Origin: CATQHW01 sp965215345
GTDB taxonomy: Bacteria; Spirochaetota; Spirochaetia; SZUA-6; Bin103
Direction of reading: 5' to 3'
Length of the DNA stretch: 64,000 bases
Assembly: GCA_965215345.1 (NCBI GenBank)
Contig: CBDCDL010000001.1
Location: 248,001-312,000, forward strand
The first letter of the stretch is position 1. Every line of letters begins with the position of its first letter. Under the pieces are notes generated by a model. That model saw only the letters and a program-made list of their open reading frames with translations, had not been told where the DNA came from and did not search any database. The position numbers and the translations under genes are program-made. Of this stretch, positions 52,694 through 61,872 are shown piece by piece.

Positions 52694-54421
52694 TCAGCCG
52701 ACCCCCGGGAAAGCGTGCGTGGGCTGGTTGACGTAGCGCTGCATCTTCATCGTCAGGCGCGCACCGGCCCCCGGCGCCAAATGCACGGTGACGGCCGGTT
52801 CGTCCAGGGAAGTGGCGCGGCCGTCCACCTGCGCCGCCGTGAACTGGTGCTCGGCATAGGCGCCGGCCTGCAGGACCAGCGCGTGACGGCGCACGGGGCT
52901 GAGGTTGACCAGCGTGACCGAGACCTCGTCGTCGCTCATCGAGTCGACCAGCGACGCCACGTCCTGGGGGATGCCGGGGCGGCCGCGGTCCAGGTCGAAG
53001 TAGCGCACGCGGGTGTGCCAGGCGGCGCCGATGTGGCGTGACGGCAGGCCGCCGAGCATCAGCTCCACCAGCCGCCAGATGCAGGCTCCGGGATTCATGG
53101 AGTTCATGCTCTCCGAGAGCCGCGTGTCGGGCGTCGTGGTGTCGTCGCGCATGCGCTGCACCGTCTCGCGCAGCGCGGCAAGTTCCCCGGAAAGCGCCGT
53201 GACCGGGTAGTCCCGGTCGTCTCCCGACAGGTAGGCGCCCCAGGGATTGCGCCGCGCCAGCGCGCGGTCGCTTTCGGCCATCGACCAGTAGAACACCTCC
53301 AGGGCACCGTGGTCGTACGGCTCCGGCGTGAACTCGTACCATCCGTCGTCGCCGTGCTTCTGCGGATACTGCCGCACGCCGTCGATCTCCCTCGCCTGCG
53401 CGGTGACCGCCTCGATGGTGCGCCGCCACACGTTCACGTAGCGCTGGTCGCCGGAAACCAGCAGCGCGTTGCCGAAGCCGTACGGGGCCAGAGAGCGGAA
53501 GTACGCCTTGTGATCCCAGCCGTACACCGACCCCCACCAGCGGCCGGCGGCGCCGCCGATGGTGCCGTCCAGGCCGACGTTGCTGGGGATGAGGCCGCCG
53601 TTCGCTTCGGCGCGACCGACCCAGGCGTCCGCGTACTCCAGGATCCAGTCGCGGTACCTGCCCTCGCCCGTGCACAGGTAGGCGTTCAGCGCCACCACCG
53701 TGACCGCCAGGTTGCACGGAGTGTCGCCGATCACGTCCTGGTAGGTGGAGAAGTGATCGACGTAGTCCTGCCAGGTGCGGTGCCAGCGGAGCGGGGTGAA
53801 GCGTCCCTCGCACTCGAACGGGTCACCTCCCCAGTCGATGGAAGTGGTGCGGCGCAGCACCGGGCCGCGGCTGCCGGTCATCACGCTGCGGATCAGGCGG
53901 TGCTCGGGATCGTAGTTGGCGGCGCCGGGGTCCTCGTTCATGTAGAAGCCGGCGTAGCGGCGCATGCGCGCCCGGTAGGTGGGGTTCCACGGCTCGGCCA
54001 GCCCCTGCTGGAACAGACCGTGGAAGCCCTCGGCGTTGTGCACGAAGTCGAAGCTGGTCGGAAACTCCTTGTAGTACATGCCGTCACGCGCTAGCGGGCA
54101 CTCGCCGGTGCGCGCCTCGGTGTACTGCTGCATGTGGCCCTCGATGCCCTGGCGATACAGCTCCAGCACCCGCTCCGAGCCGCCGAGCGCGTAGATCTCC
54201 GTCCAGCCGGTGACGTTCTCCGCCGCGTCGTCGGGACCGTCCAGGGCGCCCCAGCGCGGGTAGCACAGCAGGTAGCCGCGCTCGTCGAAGTACTTTGCGT
54301 AGAACTCCTCGATCGCGTCCGGGAGGGCGGCCATGAGCTGGCGCTCCAGGAGCGCCCAGTGCGGCGCCGGCATCGGCGTGGTCAGTTCCAGGGTGGTCTC
54401 GGGCAGCGGGCGGTCGTGCAT
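52694..54421 (-). CDS. Conserved hypothetical protein, alpha/alpha-toroid glycoside-hydrolase-like
   Basis: The product is 575 residues. Repeated helix pairs with aromatic-rich ends (LLCYPRWGALDGPDDAAENV; RRYAGFYMNEDPGAANYDPE; LNAYLCTGEGRYRDWILEYA; WGSVYGWDHKAYFRSLAPYG) indicate an (alpha/alpha)6 barrel. The last 80 residues look like a beta-sandwich (VSVTLVNLSPVRRHALVLQA). No signal peptide is seen. Proteins of this type occur near carbohydrate genes in environmental bacteria, but no named family or reaction is assigned. ATG 54421 is selected over 54460, as the extra residues are unlike the rest. Confidence 0.65.
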   Translation of the reverse strand: MHDRPLPETTLELTTPMPAPHWALLERQLMAALPDAIEEFYAKYFDERGYLLCYPRWGALDGPDDAAENVTGWTEIYALGGSERVLELYRQGIEGHMQQYTEARTGECPLARDGMYYKEFPTSFDFVHNAEGFHGLFQQGLAEPWNPTYRARMRRYAGFYMNEDPGAANYDPEHRLIRSVMTGSRGPVLRRTTSIDWGGDPFECEGRFTPLRWHRTWQDYVDHFSTYQDVIGDTPCNLAVTVVALNAYLCTGEGRYRDWILEYADAWVGRAEANGGLIPSNVGLDGTIGGAAGRWWGSVYGWDHKAYFRSLAPYGFGNALLVSGDQRYVNVWRRTIEAVTAQAREIDGVRQYPQKHGDDGWYEFTPEPYDHGALEVFYWSMAESDRALARRNPWGAYLSGDDRDYPVTALSGELAALRETVQRMRDDTTTPDTRLSESMNSMNPGACIWRLVELMLGGLPSRHIGAAWHTRVRYFDLDRGRPGIPQDVASLVDSMSDDEVSVTLVNLSPVRRHALVLQAGAYAEHQFTAAQVDGRATSLDEPAVTVHLAPGAGARLTMKMQRYVNQPTHAFPGVG

Positions 54422-54557
54422 CCGACCAGTATACCGGCTGCAGATGCGGACGGCCGGCATCGCGTAGCCAATCGGCTATACTGGTTCCGTGGCCATTACG
54501 CAGCTCGTCCGCGAATCCCGCAGACGGGCAGAACCATGAGGGACGGAGAACACGGCC

Positions 54558-54773
54558 GTGACGGCTGAAGGCTTCGATCCGGTCCGCATGCTCGCGGCGC
54601 TGCACGATGCCGGCGTGCAGTTCGTGCTGATCGGCGGCATGGCGGCGGTTCTGCACGGCGACGTGGGGGTGACCGTCGATCTGGACATGGTCCCGGCGCG
54701 GACGCCGGACAACCTGGATAAGCTGGCGGCTGCGCTTCGGGGGCTCGACGCACGCATCCGCGTCGCGACCTGA
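54558..54773 (+). pseudogene. Nucleotidyltransferase N-terminal fragment
   Basis: From GTG 54558, 71 residues read GVQFVLIGGMAAVLHGDVGV then TVDLDMVPARTPDNLDKLAA. The G-G...D-x-D layout is the polymerase-beta-like nucleotidyltransferase core found in AbiEii/MNT-type antitoxin or toxin proteins. The normal protein has about 170-190 residues; a stop in GCGACCTGA ends it early and unrelated sequence follows. No HEPN or AbiEi partner is next to it. It is likely a broken gene. Confidence 0.55.
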
Positions 54774-54825
54774 TGCCCAGGCGGTGTGCGATCGCCCCCA
54801 CGACGTACGTATGCCAAGGGAATTC

Positions 54826-56109
54826 ATGGATCTGAGTCGCAGCCGCGAGGCATACGCACTGGCGCTCAAGCTGCTGCCGGGCGGCGTCAACAGCCCGGTG
54901 CGGGCGTTTCGCCGTGTCGGCGGCGATCCGATCTTCGTTCGCCGCGGTCGCGGCAGCCTCATCACGGACCTGGACGGCCACCGGTATACCGACTACTGCC
55001 TGTCGTGGGGGCCGCTTATCCACGGTCACGCGCCGGAGCCGGTGGTGGAGGCGGTGCGCCGCGCCGCCGTCGACGGGCTCTCCTACGGCGCCTGCCACGA
55101 GTGCGAGCTGGAGCTTGCGGCGCTGGTGCTCGAAGGCGTCGGCGCCGGCAGGCGCCTGCGGGCGGTGAACTCCGGGACCGAGGCAGTCATGACCGCGGTC
55201 CGCATCGCCCGTGCCGCCACCGGCAGGGAGCTGGTGGTCAAGTTTGACGGCGGCTATCACGGCCATGCCGACGGCATGCTGGTCAAGGCCGGCTCCGGGC
55301 TGGCGACGCACGCGATCGCGGACTCGGCCGGTGTGCCGGGACCGGTGGCGGCGACCACGATGGTGGCGCCGTTCGACGACGAGGCGGCCGTCGAGCAGGT
55401 CTTTGCGCAGTGGGGCGGACGGATCGCGGCGGTGGTGATGGAGCCGTTGCCGGCCAACAACGGTCTGCTGGCGCAGCGGCCCGACTACCTGCGCTCGGTG
55501 GCGTCGCTGGCGCGACGGGATGGCGCTCTGCTCATCCTGGACGAGGTGATCTCGGGCTTTCGGCTGCGCTACGGCGGGCACGGCGCCGGGCTCGGCATCG
55601 ACGCCGACCTGCTCACCTTCGGCAAGGTGATCGGCGGCGGCATGCCGTTGGGCGCGGTGGTCGGCCGGCCCGAGCTGATGGACCTGCTGGCCCCGGACGG
55701 GGCGGTCTACCAGGCGGGAACCCTGAGCGGCAACCCGCTGTCGATGGCGGCCGGCATCGCGGCGCTGCGCTCGCTGCGCGACGACCCTCCGTACGAGCGG
55801 CTGGAACGGCTCGGAGCGGAGCTCGGCGCCGGGATCGCCGGCATCGGCCGCGACGACGTGCAGCTTCAGCGGGTCGGCTCGATCGCCTGGCTGTATCTGG
55901 CTTCCGGGACGCTGCCGCGCCGCGCCGACGGCATCGAGCCGGCGGCGGTCGAGCGGTTCGGCGCGCTGCACCGGCCGCTGCTGGAGCGCGGCCACTACCT
56001 GCCGCCGTCCGCCTACGAGGTGCTGTTCCTCAGCACCGAGCACACGTCGGCGCAGGTCGAGCAGCTTGTCGCCGACCTGCGCGCGCTGGTGGAGAGAACC
56101 GACCCGTGA
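54826..56109 (+). CDS. hemL: Glutamate-1-semialdehyde 2,1-aminomutase-like aminotransferase
   Basis: The product is 427 residues, the usual GSAM length. GGVNSPVRAFRRVGGDPIFV, SWGPLIHGHAPEPVVEAV and NSGTEAVMTAVRIARAATGR are characteristic of HemL; the PLP Lys is in LLTFGKVIGGGMPLGAVVGR. GSAM makes 5-aminolevulinate from glutamate-1-semialdehyde for tetrapyrroles. ATG 54826 is preferred because AAGGGA lies 5 bp upstream; other ATGs upstream lack this. No other heme genes are nearby, so a related aminomutase role is possible. It is followed 85 bp later by acyl-CoA dehydrogenase. Confidence 0.85.
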   Translation: MDLSRSREAYALALKLLPGGVNSPVRAFRRVGGDPIFVRRGRGSLITDLDGHRYTDYCLSWGPLIHGHAPEPVVEAVRRAAVDGLSYGACHECELELAALVLEGVGAGRRLRAVNSGTEAVMTAVRIARAATGRELVVKFDGGYHGHADGMLVKAGSGLATHAIADSAGVPGPVAATTMVAPFDDEAAVEQVFAQWGGRIAAVVMEPLPANNGLLAQRPDYLRSVASLARRDGALLILDEVISGFRLRYGGHGAGLGIDADLLTFGKVIGGGMPLGAVVGRPELMDLLAPDGAVYQAGTLSGNPLSMAAGIAALRSLRDDPPYERLERLGAELGAGIAGIGRDDVQLQRVGSIAWLYLASGTLPRRADGIEPAAVERFGALHRPLLERGHYLPPSAYEVLFLSTEHTSAQVEQLVADLRALVERTDP

Positions 56110-56194
56110 CCGGGGCGACGCGATGATCTTCGTCCTGCGCGAGCGCTGATGGCCGCGCCCGCGTTCCCACGCGCATATTGGTAACGGAGTGACG

Positions 56195-57388
56195 ATGGAT
56201 CCCGATTCCCGCAGCACGTTGCTCGCCGACGTCGAGGCGTTCTGCCGGGAGGTTCGTCCGGTCGAGGACCTCTGCTACCTGGAGCACCGTTTCAACGCCC
56301 AGGTCATCGAGCTCGCGCGCACGCACCAGATCCTGGGGCTCAACGTGCCGGTCGCCTACGGCGGGCGGGGCGCCGACCTGCGTACCTACGTCGACGCGCT
56401 GGCGCGTATCGGCCGGGAGGGGACGGGTGTGCGCACGCTGTTCTCCGGCCACTGCTCGATCGGCCAGACGGTGCTGATCGAGTGGGGGAGCGAGGCGCAG
56501 AAGCGTCGGGTGCTGCCGGAGACCGCCGCCGGTCGCGCGATCATGGCGTTCGGCCTGACGGAGCCGGAGGCCGGATCGAACCCACGCGAGATGCAGATGA
56601 CCTACCGGCGCGAGGGGGACCGCTTCCTGCTCAACGGCGTGAAGTACCTGATCTCCAACGGCAGCATCGCCGACCTGATCGTGGTGTTCGCCTACCCGGA
56701 ACCAACCGGCGATCCGGCGGCCGACAGGGCGCGGCGGTTCAGCGCCTTTCTCGTTGCGACCGACCAGGAAGGCATCGAGCGGGAGATGATGACCGCCAAG
56801 GTGGGGTTGCCGACCAGCGACACCTCCATGTTCGAGCTCACCGACTACCCGGTGCCGGTGGAGAACCTGCTGGGCGCGGAAGGGCAGGGACTGGCCATCG
56901 CCATGCAGACGCTGCGCGCCGGGCGGCTGAGCGTGGCGGCCGGCTGCCTGGGCGTGATCGAGGACTGCCTGGAAGAGGCGTGCGCCTACGCCAAGGAGCG
57001 CTCTCAGCACGGCAAGCCGATCGCCCGGCACCAGTTGGTGCAGGAGCACATCGCCACGATCGAGTTGGCCCGGCAGGCCTCGGAGAGCCTGATCCACACT
57101 GCGGCGGACGCCAAGCAGGCCGCCTGCGACAACCCCGACGACGCTGCCCTGATGGCGCGCGTCGACCTGCTGGTGGCGGAGGCCAAGCTGTTTGCCTCCG
57201 ACGCGGCATTCCGCGCGGCGGACAGCGCCATGCAGGTGTTCGGCGGGCGCGGCTACTCGGAGCTGTTCCGGCCGGGCCGGCACTGGAAGGACGTGCGCGT
57301 GTGCCGGATCTACGAGGGGACGGACGAGATCCTCAAGCTCAAGGTCGCGGCCGGCGTGCTCGGCAAGGAGTACGAGGCCTACCGCTGA
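56195..57388 (+). CDS. Acyl-CoA dehydrogenase family protein
   Basis: The product is 397 residues. FAD-binding and substrate motifs are FGLTEPEAGSNPREMQMTYR and DRFLLNGVKYLISNGSIADL; the C-terminal domain has GRLSVAAGCLGVIEDCLEEA, AKERSQHGKPIARHQLVQEH and MQVFGGRGYSELFRPGRHWK, ending with VCRIYEGTDEILKLKVAAGV, where the Glu region near YEGT is typically catalytic. ATG 56195 follows GGAG by 5 bp. It converges on the CoxG-like/thiolase pair, and the three together suggest a small beta-oxidation-type group. Confidence 0.92.
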   Translation: MDPDSRSTLLADVEAFCREVRPVEDLCYLEHRFNAQVIELARTHQILGLNVPVAYGGRGADLRTYVDALARIGREGTGVRTLFSGHCSIGQTVLIEWGSEAQKRRVLPETAAGRAIMAFGLTEPEAGSNPREMQMTYRREGDRFLLNGVKYLISNGSIADLIVVFAYPEPTGDPAADRARRFSAFLVATDQEGIEREMMTAKVGLPTSDTSMFELTDYPVPVENLLGAEGQGLAIAMQTLRAGRLSVAAGCLGVIEDCLEEACAYAKERSQHGKPIARHQLVQEHIATIELARQASESLIHTAADAKQAACDNPDDAALMARVDLLVAEAKLFASDAAFRAADSAMQVFGGRGYSELFRPGRHWKDVRVCRIYEGTDEILKLKVAAGVLGKEYEAYR

Positions 57389-57391
57389 GCG

Positions 57392-57838
57392 TTACGCCTG
57401 CGCGGCGAGCCGACTCCGGAACCCCTGCCACGCGCTGGCGATCACCTTGCCGGCGGACGCCTCGATCAAAGCGGCGCCGACCGGCTTGAGCAACCCGCCG
57501 AGGTCATCCACGGTCGCCGTCCAGGTGACGTCGGTGCCGCCGCCGGCATCGCCCACTTCGAACGTGGTAGTCACCGCCGCCATCGATCCGATCCCCTTGC
57601 TGCGGATGCCGAGCACCAGGCGCGGCTCGGACCGCTCCCGCACGTCGATCGTGGTCGCGAGCGATCCGGTCAGGAACGACAACCCCGGCTTCACCTTGCA
57701 AGTGACGTGATCCTCGCTCGCGCTGGAGAGCGATGACAGGCCGGGGATCGCGCCGGCCAGGAAGGAGAGGTCGGACAGCCGCCGCCACACTTCGGCGGCG
57801 GGTTGCGTGAAGCGCTCGACGCCCGACAGCTCGATCAT
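57392..57838 (-). CDS. CoxG/SRPBCC-like carbon monoxide dehydrogenase subunit G family protein
   Basis: The product is 148 residues, a START-like fold. ELSGVERFTQPAAEVWRRLS and DLSFLAGAIPGLSSLSS match CoxG-type openings, and the last helix is VIASAWQGFRSRLAAQA. CoxG family proteins sit with molybdenum hydroxylases or, in this type of cluster, act as binding proteins for acyl or polyketide-like molecules. Its start lies in the stop of the thiolase gene (4-bp overlap), so it is translated with it. The 3' end is 3 bp from the end of acyl-CoA dehydrogenase. Confidence 0.8.
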   Translation of the reverse strand: MIELSGVERFTQPAAEVWRRLSDLSFLAGAIPGLSSLSSASEDHVTCKVKPGLSFLTGSLATTIDVRERSEPRLVLGIRSKGIGSMAAVTTTFEVGDAGGGTDVTWTATVDDLGGLLKPVGAALIEASAGKVIASAWQGFRSRLAAQA

Positions 57839-59025
57839 GCCTCCTCCCGCTCTACCACCACCCCGCACGCTTCGCCCCCGCCGATGCACAGCGCCGCCAC
57901 GCCGCGCGCGCCGCGTCCGGCCGGCAGCGCGGCAAGACCGTGCAGCAGCGTGGTGAGGATGCGGGCGCCGCTGGCGCCGATCGGATGGCCCAGCGCCACG
58001 GCGCCGCCGTCGACGTTGGACCGCTCGCCGTCAATGCCCAGGTCGCGCTCCACCGCCAGGTTGCCGACGGCGAACGCCTCGTTGATCTCGAACCGGTCGA
58101 CCTCGTCGATCCCCACGCCGGCCCGCTCCAGGATCGGAGGTATCACGTGCGCTGGCGCCACCAGGAAGCGGGCGGGCGCGGCCGCCACGCTGCCGTGGGC
58201 GATCAGCGTGCCGAGCGGCGTGATGCCCAGCTCGGCCGCGCGGCGGTCGGTCATGATCACGCAGGCGGCGGCGCCGTCGTTGAGCGACGACGCGTTGGCG
58301 GCGGTGATCGTGCCGTCGACGGCGAAAGCCGGGCGCAGCGAGTTCATCTTGTCGAAGTCGGCGCGGGCCGGCTCCTCGTCGGCCGTCACCGGCGGGCGGC
58401 CGGGCTTCACCTCGACCGGGATGATCTCCGAGTCCCAGCGCCCGCTGCGCTGGGCATCGAGCGCGCGGCGGTAGGAGCGCGCCGCGTAGGCGTCCTGCGC
58501 GGCGCGGCCGATGCCGTACTCGCGGGCGATCAGCTCGGCGGCGTCCCCCATGTGGAAGTCGTTGTACACGTCCCAGAGCCCGTCGACGATCATGCTGTCG
58601 GCGACCTGCTGGTGGCCGTAGCGGAAGCCGCGGCGCGCGCCCGAGAGCAGGTAGGGGGCGTTCGACATGCTCTCCATGCCGCCGGCCACGGCGATGCCGG
58701 CGTCGCCGGCCAGCACGGCGCGCGCGGCCAGGATCACCGCCTGCAGTCCCGAGCCGCACACCTTGTTGACCGTCGTGCAGGGAACGGCTTCCCGGAGCCC
58801 GGCGCCGATCGCGGCCTGCCGGGCAGGCGCCTGGCCCGCGCCCGCGGTCAGCACCTGGCCCATGAAGACCTCGTCCACGTCCTGCGGGGCTACGCCGGCG
58901 CGGCGCACCGCCTCGCCGATCGCCGCAGCGCCCAGCCACGGGGCCGGCACCGACGCCAGCGCACCGCCCAGCGCGCCGATCGGGGTGCGGCAGGCCGCGG
59001 CTATCACGGCGCGTTCGGCGGGCAT
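57835..59025 (-). CDS. Acetyl-CoA C-acetyltransferase (thiolase)
   Basis: The product is 396 residues. The nucleophile Cys is in TTVNKVCGSGLQAVILAARA, the catalytic His in GGAVALGHPIGASGARILTT, and the second Cys in VAALCIGGGEACGVVV near the C-terminus. FEINEAFAVGNLAVERDL is the N-E-A-F motif. Thiolases condense two acetyl-CoA or cleave 3-ketoacyl-CoA. Start ATG 59025 opens AERAVIAAACRTPIGALGG, the normal N-terminus. With the overlapping CoxG-like gene and the convergent acyl-CoA dehydrogenase it suggests fatty or dicarboxylic acid degradation. Confidence 0.95.
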   Translation of the reverse strand: MPAERAVIAAACRTPIGALGGALASVPAPWLGAAAIGEAVRRAGVAPQDVDEVFMGQVLTAGAGQAPARQAAIGAGLREAVPCTTVNKVCGSGLQAVILAARAVLAGDAGIAVAGGMESMSNAPYLLSGARRGFRYGHQQVADSMIVDGLWDVYNDFHMGDAAELIAREYGIGRAAQDAYAARSYRRALDAQRSGRWDSEIIPVEVKPGRPPVTADEEPARADFDKMNSLRPAFAVDGTITAANASSLNDGAAACVIMTDRRAAELGITPLGTLIAHGSVAAAPARFLVAPAHVIPPILERAGVGIDEVDRFEINEAFAVGNLAVERDLGIDGERSNVDGGAVALGHPIGASGARILTTLLHGLAALPAGRGARGVAALCIGGGEACGVVVEREEA

Positions 59026-59190
59026 ATTCTGAGGCGGCAGTCTGTCGGAACGCCGCGTCCGCGGCAAGTCCGACGATGGCGGTGTCGATGCGATCAGGTC
59101 GATGCTTACCCCTGAGCATCGGGTCCAGGTACGCGGGCAGCCGCGGCGCGAGCTTGCAGCCGGCGTGGTTTCTCCCCACGATGCCGCGCC

Positions 59191-61872
59191 ATGAGCGACC
59201 ATCCCCTGAGTGAGGCCACCCGCGCCCACTTCACCTACCGCGGCGAGCAACTGAACGAGATCTCGTTCCCCCTCGGTGGGATCGGCTCCGGCTGCATCGG
59301 CCTGGCCGGCAACGGGCGCCTGATCGACTGGGAAATCTTCAACCGCCCCAACAAGGGGAGCGTGAACGGCTTCAGCCACTTCGCCGTCAAGGCGGAGCGC
59401 GCCGGCCAGGTGGTGGACGCCCGCGTGCTGCACGGCGACCTGACCGGGCCGCTGTCCGGCAGCATGCGCTCGACCTGGCTGGACAGCTTCGGCTTCGGTC
59501 CGATGCGCGCGACCCTGGGCGGCCTGCCCCACTTCGCGGAGGTCGAGTTCGAGGGCACCTTCCCGGTGGCGACGCTCACCTTCCGCGACGGGACGTTCCC
59601 CGGCGCCGTCATCCTGCGCGCCTTCAACCCGTTCATTCCCGGCAACGCCGACGATTCCAGCATTCCCGCGGCCTGCTTCGAGGTGCAGGTCACCAATCCC
59701 GGCGCCGACGACCTGGACTACACCGTCGCGCTGGCGGTCTCGAACCCGGCCCGCGCCGGAACGGTCAACCGCGCCCGGCGCGACGGCACGGCGCACCTGC
59801 TCACGCTGGCGGCGAGCGGCATCGCCTGTGACCACCCGAGCGCCGGCGACCTCACCGTCGCTACCGACAGCCCCGGTGTCAGCTACCAGGAGTGCTGGTT
59901 CCGCGGCATGTGGTTCGACGACCTGACCATCTACTGGCACGACTTCACCGCGTCGGGCGGTTTCGAGAATCGCGGCTATGCGGAGCCCGGCGAAACCGGG
60001 CACGGGTTCGGCCGGGGTGACACCGGCGTGCTGGCGGCCACGCTCGGCGTGCCCGCGGGGGAGACGCGCACCGCACGATTCGCGCTGACCTGGAGCTACC
60101 CCAACTGCGTCAACTACTGGCACCCCGTGGGGGTCGAGCAGGAGCAGCGAGACGAGCCGCCGCCGGCGCTCGACCACGCGGAGTGGCGCAACCACTACGC
60201 GACCCGCTTTCCGGATTCCGCGGCCAGCGCCGCCTACTGTCTGCGCGAGTGGGAGCGGCTGCGGGATCACACTCTGGCGTTCCGCGACGCCCTCTACGCC
60301 TCAAGCGTTCCTCCGGACGTGCTTGACGCCGCCGCCGCCACCCTGTCGGTGCTCAAGAGCCCCACCGTCCTGCGGCTTGAGGACGGCACCTTCTACGGCT
60401 TCGAGGGGGTGCGCGTCGAGCAGGGTTGCTGCGAGGGGAGCTGCACCCACGTATGGAACTACGCCTGTGCGCTGCCGTTCCTGTTCCCGGACCTGGAGCG
60501 TTCGATGCGCGACGCCGACTTCCGCTACAACGCCGGTGCCGACGGCGGCATGACGTTCCGCCTGCAACTGCCGCCGGGGCGGGAGCGGCTCGGCTTCCGG
60601 CCCTGCGCGGACGGCCAGTTCGGCGGCGTGATCAAGGCCTACCGCGACTGGAAGATCTCGGGCGACTCGGCGTGGCTGCGCGGCCACTGGGAGACCATCA
60701 AGCGGAACATCTCCTTCGCCTGGGCGGACAGCAATCCCGACCGCTGGGACGCCGACCGCGACGGCGTGCTGGAGGGACGCCAGCACCACACCCTGGACAT
60801 GGAGCTGTTCGGACCCAGTTCCTGGCTCAACGGCTTCTATCTGGCGGCCCTGGCGGCCGGCGCCGAGATGGCCGAGCACCTCGGCGAGGCGGACACCGCG
60901 GCCGAGTACCGGGCGCTGTTCGCGCGCGGCAAGCAGTGGGTGGACGCCAACCTGTTCAACGGCGAGTACTACCAGCAGCGCATCGACCTCACCGACCGCT
61001 CGATCCTGCAGGCGTACGAGGACGGCGATGCCGCGGAGCGCTACCGCGGCGGGCGCTCTCAGGTGTGGAACTACTGGGACGACGAGCACGGCCAGATCAA
61101 GTACCAGGTGGCCGAGGGGTGCGCGATCGACCAGGTGCTGGCGCAGTGGCACGCCAATATCTGCGGCCTGGGCGAGGTCTTCGACCGCGGGCAGACCCGC
61201 ACCGCCCTGGCGGCCATCTACCGCCACAACTTCAAGCGCTCCTTCCGCGAGCACTTCAACCCGGCCCGCCTGTACGCCGTGGATGACGAGGCAGGCACCA
61301 TCATCTGCTCCTATCCGCGCGCCCTGCCGGTGGTGCCGATCACCTACGCGCAGGAGACCATGCACGGCTTCGAGTACCAGGCGGCGGGCCACATGATCCA
61401 GGAGGGCATGCTGGCCGAGGGCGTGGAGCTGGTGCGCGCGGTGCGCGACCGCTACGACGGCAGCCGCCGCAATCCCTGGAACGAGATCGAATGCGGCAGC
61501 AACTACGCGCGGTCGATGGCCGCCTTCGCGTTGCTGCTGGCCTATGCCGGCTTCGAGTTCGACGCCGTGCGATGCCACGTCGGGTTCAGCCCCAAGGTGG
61601 CGGACACGCCGTTCACGGCCTTCTGGAGCCTGGACTCCGGGTGGGGCACCTGCACGCTGGACGCGGCGGAGATCAGGTTGCAGGTCGAGTCGGGCGAGTT
61701 GCCGCTGTCCAGCTTCGCCAGCGACCGGATGGCCGGCGGCACGGTGACCGGGGTGCGGGTGGGAGCGGGCGCAGCCGCCTTCCGCACGGAGGGGGCCACA
61801 CTGATCTTCAGTGATCCGGTTCGCATCGCCCCCGAGGCGCCGCTCGTCATCTCGCTGGCAGCGGCGGTCTGA
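59191..61872 (+). CDS. GH116-type glycoside hydrolase (DUF608/GBA2-like)
   Basis: The product is 893 residues. The N-terminal beta-domain begins EISFPLGGIGSGCIGLAGNG then RLIDWEIFNRP, diagnostic for GH116/non-lysosomal glucosylceramidase-like proteins. The C-terminal (alpha/alpha)6 domain has EGSCTHVWNYACALPFLFPD with a Glu near the nucleophile position, and GRQHHTLDMELFGPSSWLNG, EIECGSNYARSMAAFALLLA (acid/base region). No signal peptide is present. Members cleave beta-glucosides or xylosides, and in bacteria act on plant or microbial glycans. Its stop is overlapped by the ATG of the next gene (ATGA), so the two are co-translated. Confidence 0.88.
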   Translation: MSDHPLSEATRAHFTYRGEQLNEISFPLGGIGSGCIGLAGNGRLIDWEIFNRPNKGSVNGFSHFAVKAERAGQVVDARVLHGDLTGPLSGSMRSTWLDSFGFGPMRATLGGLPHFAEVEFEGTFPVATLTFRDGTFPGAVILRAFNPFIPGNADDSSIPAACFEVQVTNPGADDLDYTVALAVSNPARAGTVNRARRDGTAHLLTLAASGIACDHPSAGDLTVATDSPGVSYQECWFRGMWFDDLTIYWHDFTASGGFENRGYAEPGETGHGFGRGDTGVLAATLGVPAGETRTARFALTWSYPNCVNYWHPVGVEQEQRDEPPPALDHAEWRNHYATRFPDSAASAAYCLREWERLRDHTLAFRDALYASSVPPDVLDAAAATLSVLKSPTVLRLEDGTFYGFEGVRVEQGCCEGSCTHVWNYACALPFLFPDLERSMRDADFRYNAGADGGMTFRLQLPPGRERLGFRPCADGQFGGVIKAYRDWKISGDSAWLRGHWETIKRNISFAWADSNPDRWDADRDGVLEGRQHHTLDMELFGPSSWLNGFYLAALAAGAEMAEHLGEADTAAEYRALFARGKQWVDANLFNGEYYQQRIDLTDRSILQAYEDGDAAERYRGGRSQVWNYWDDEHGQIKYQVAEGCAIDQVLAQWHANICGLGEVFDRGQTRTALAAIYRHNFKRSFREHFNPARLYAVDDEAGTIICSYPRALPVVPITYAQETMHGFEYQAAGHMIQEGMLAEGVELVRAVRDRYDGSRRNPWNEIECGSNYARSMAAFALLLAYAGFEFDAVRCHVGFSPKVADTPFTAFWSLDSGWGTCTLDAAEIRLQVESGELPLSSFASDRMAGGTVTGVRVGAGAAAFRTEGATLIFSDPVRIAPEAPLVISLAAAV

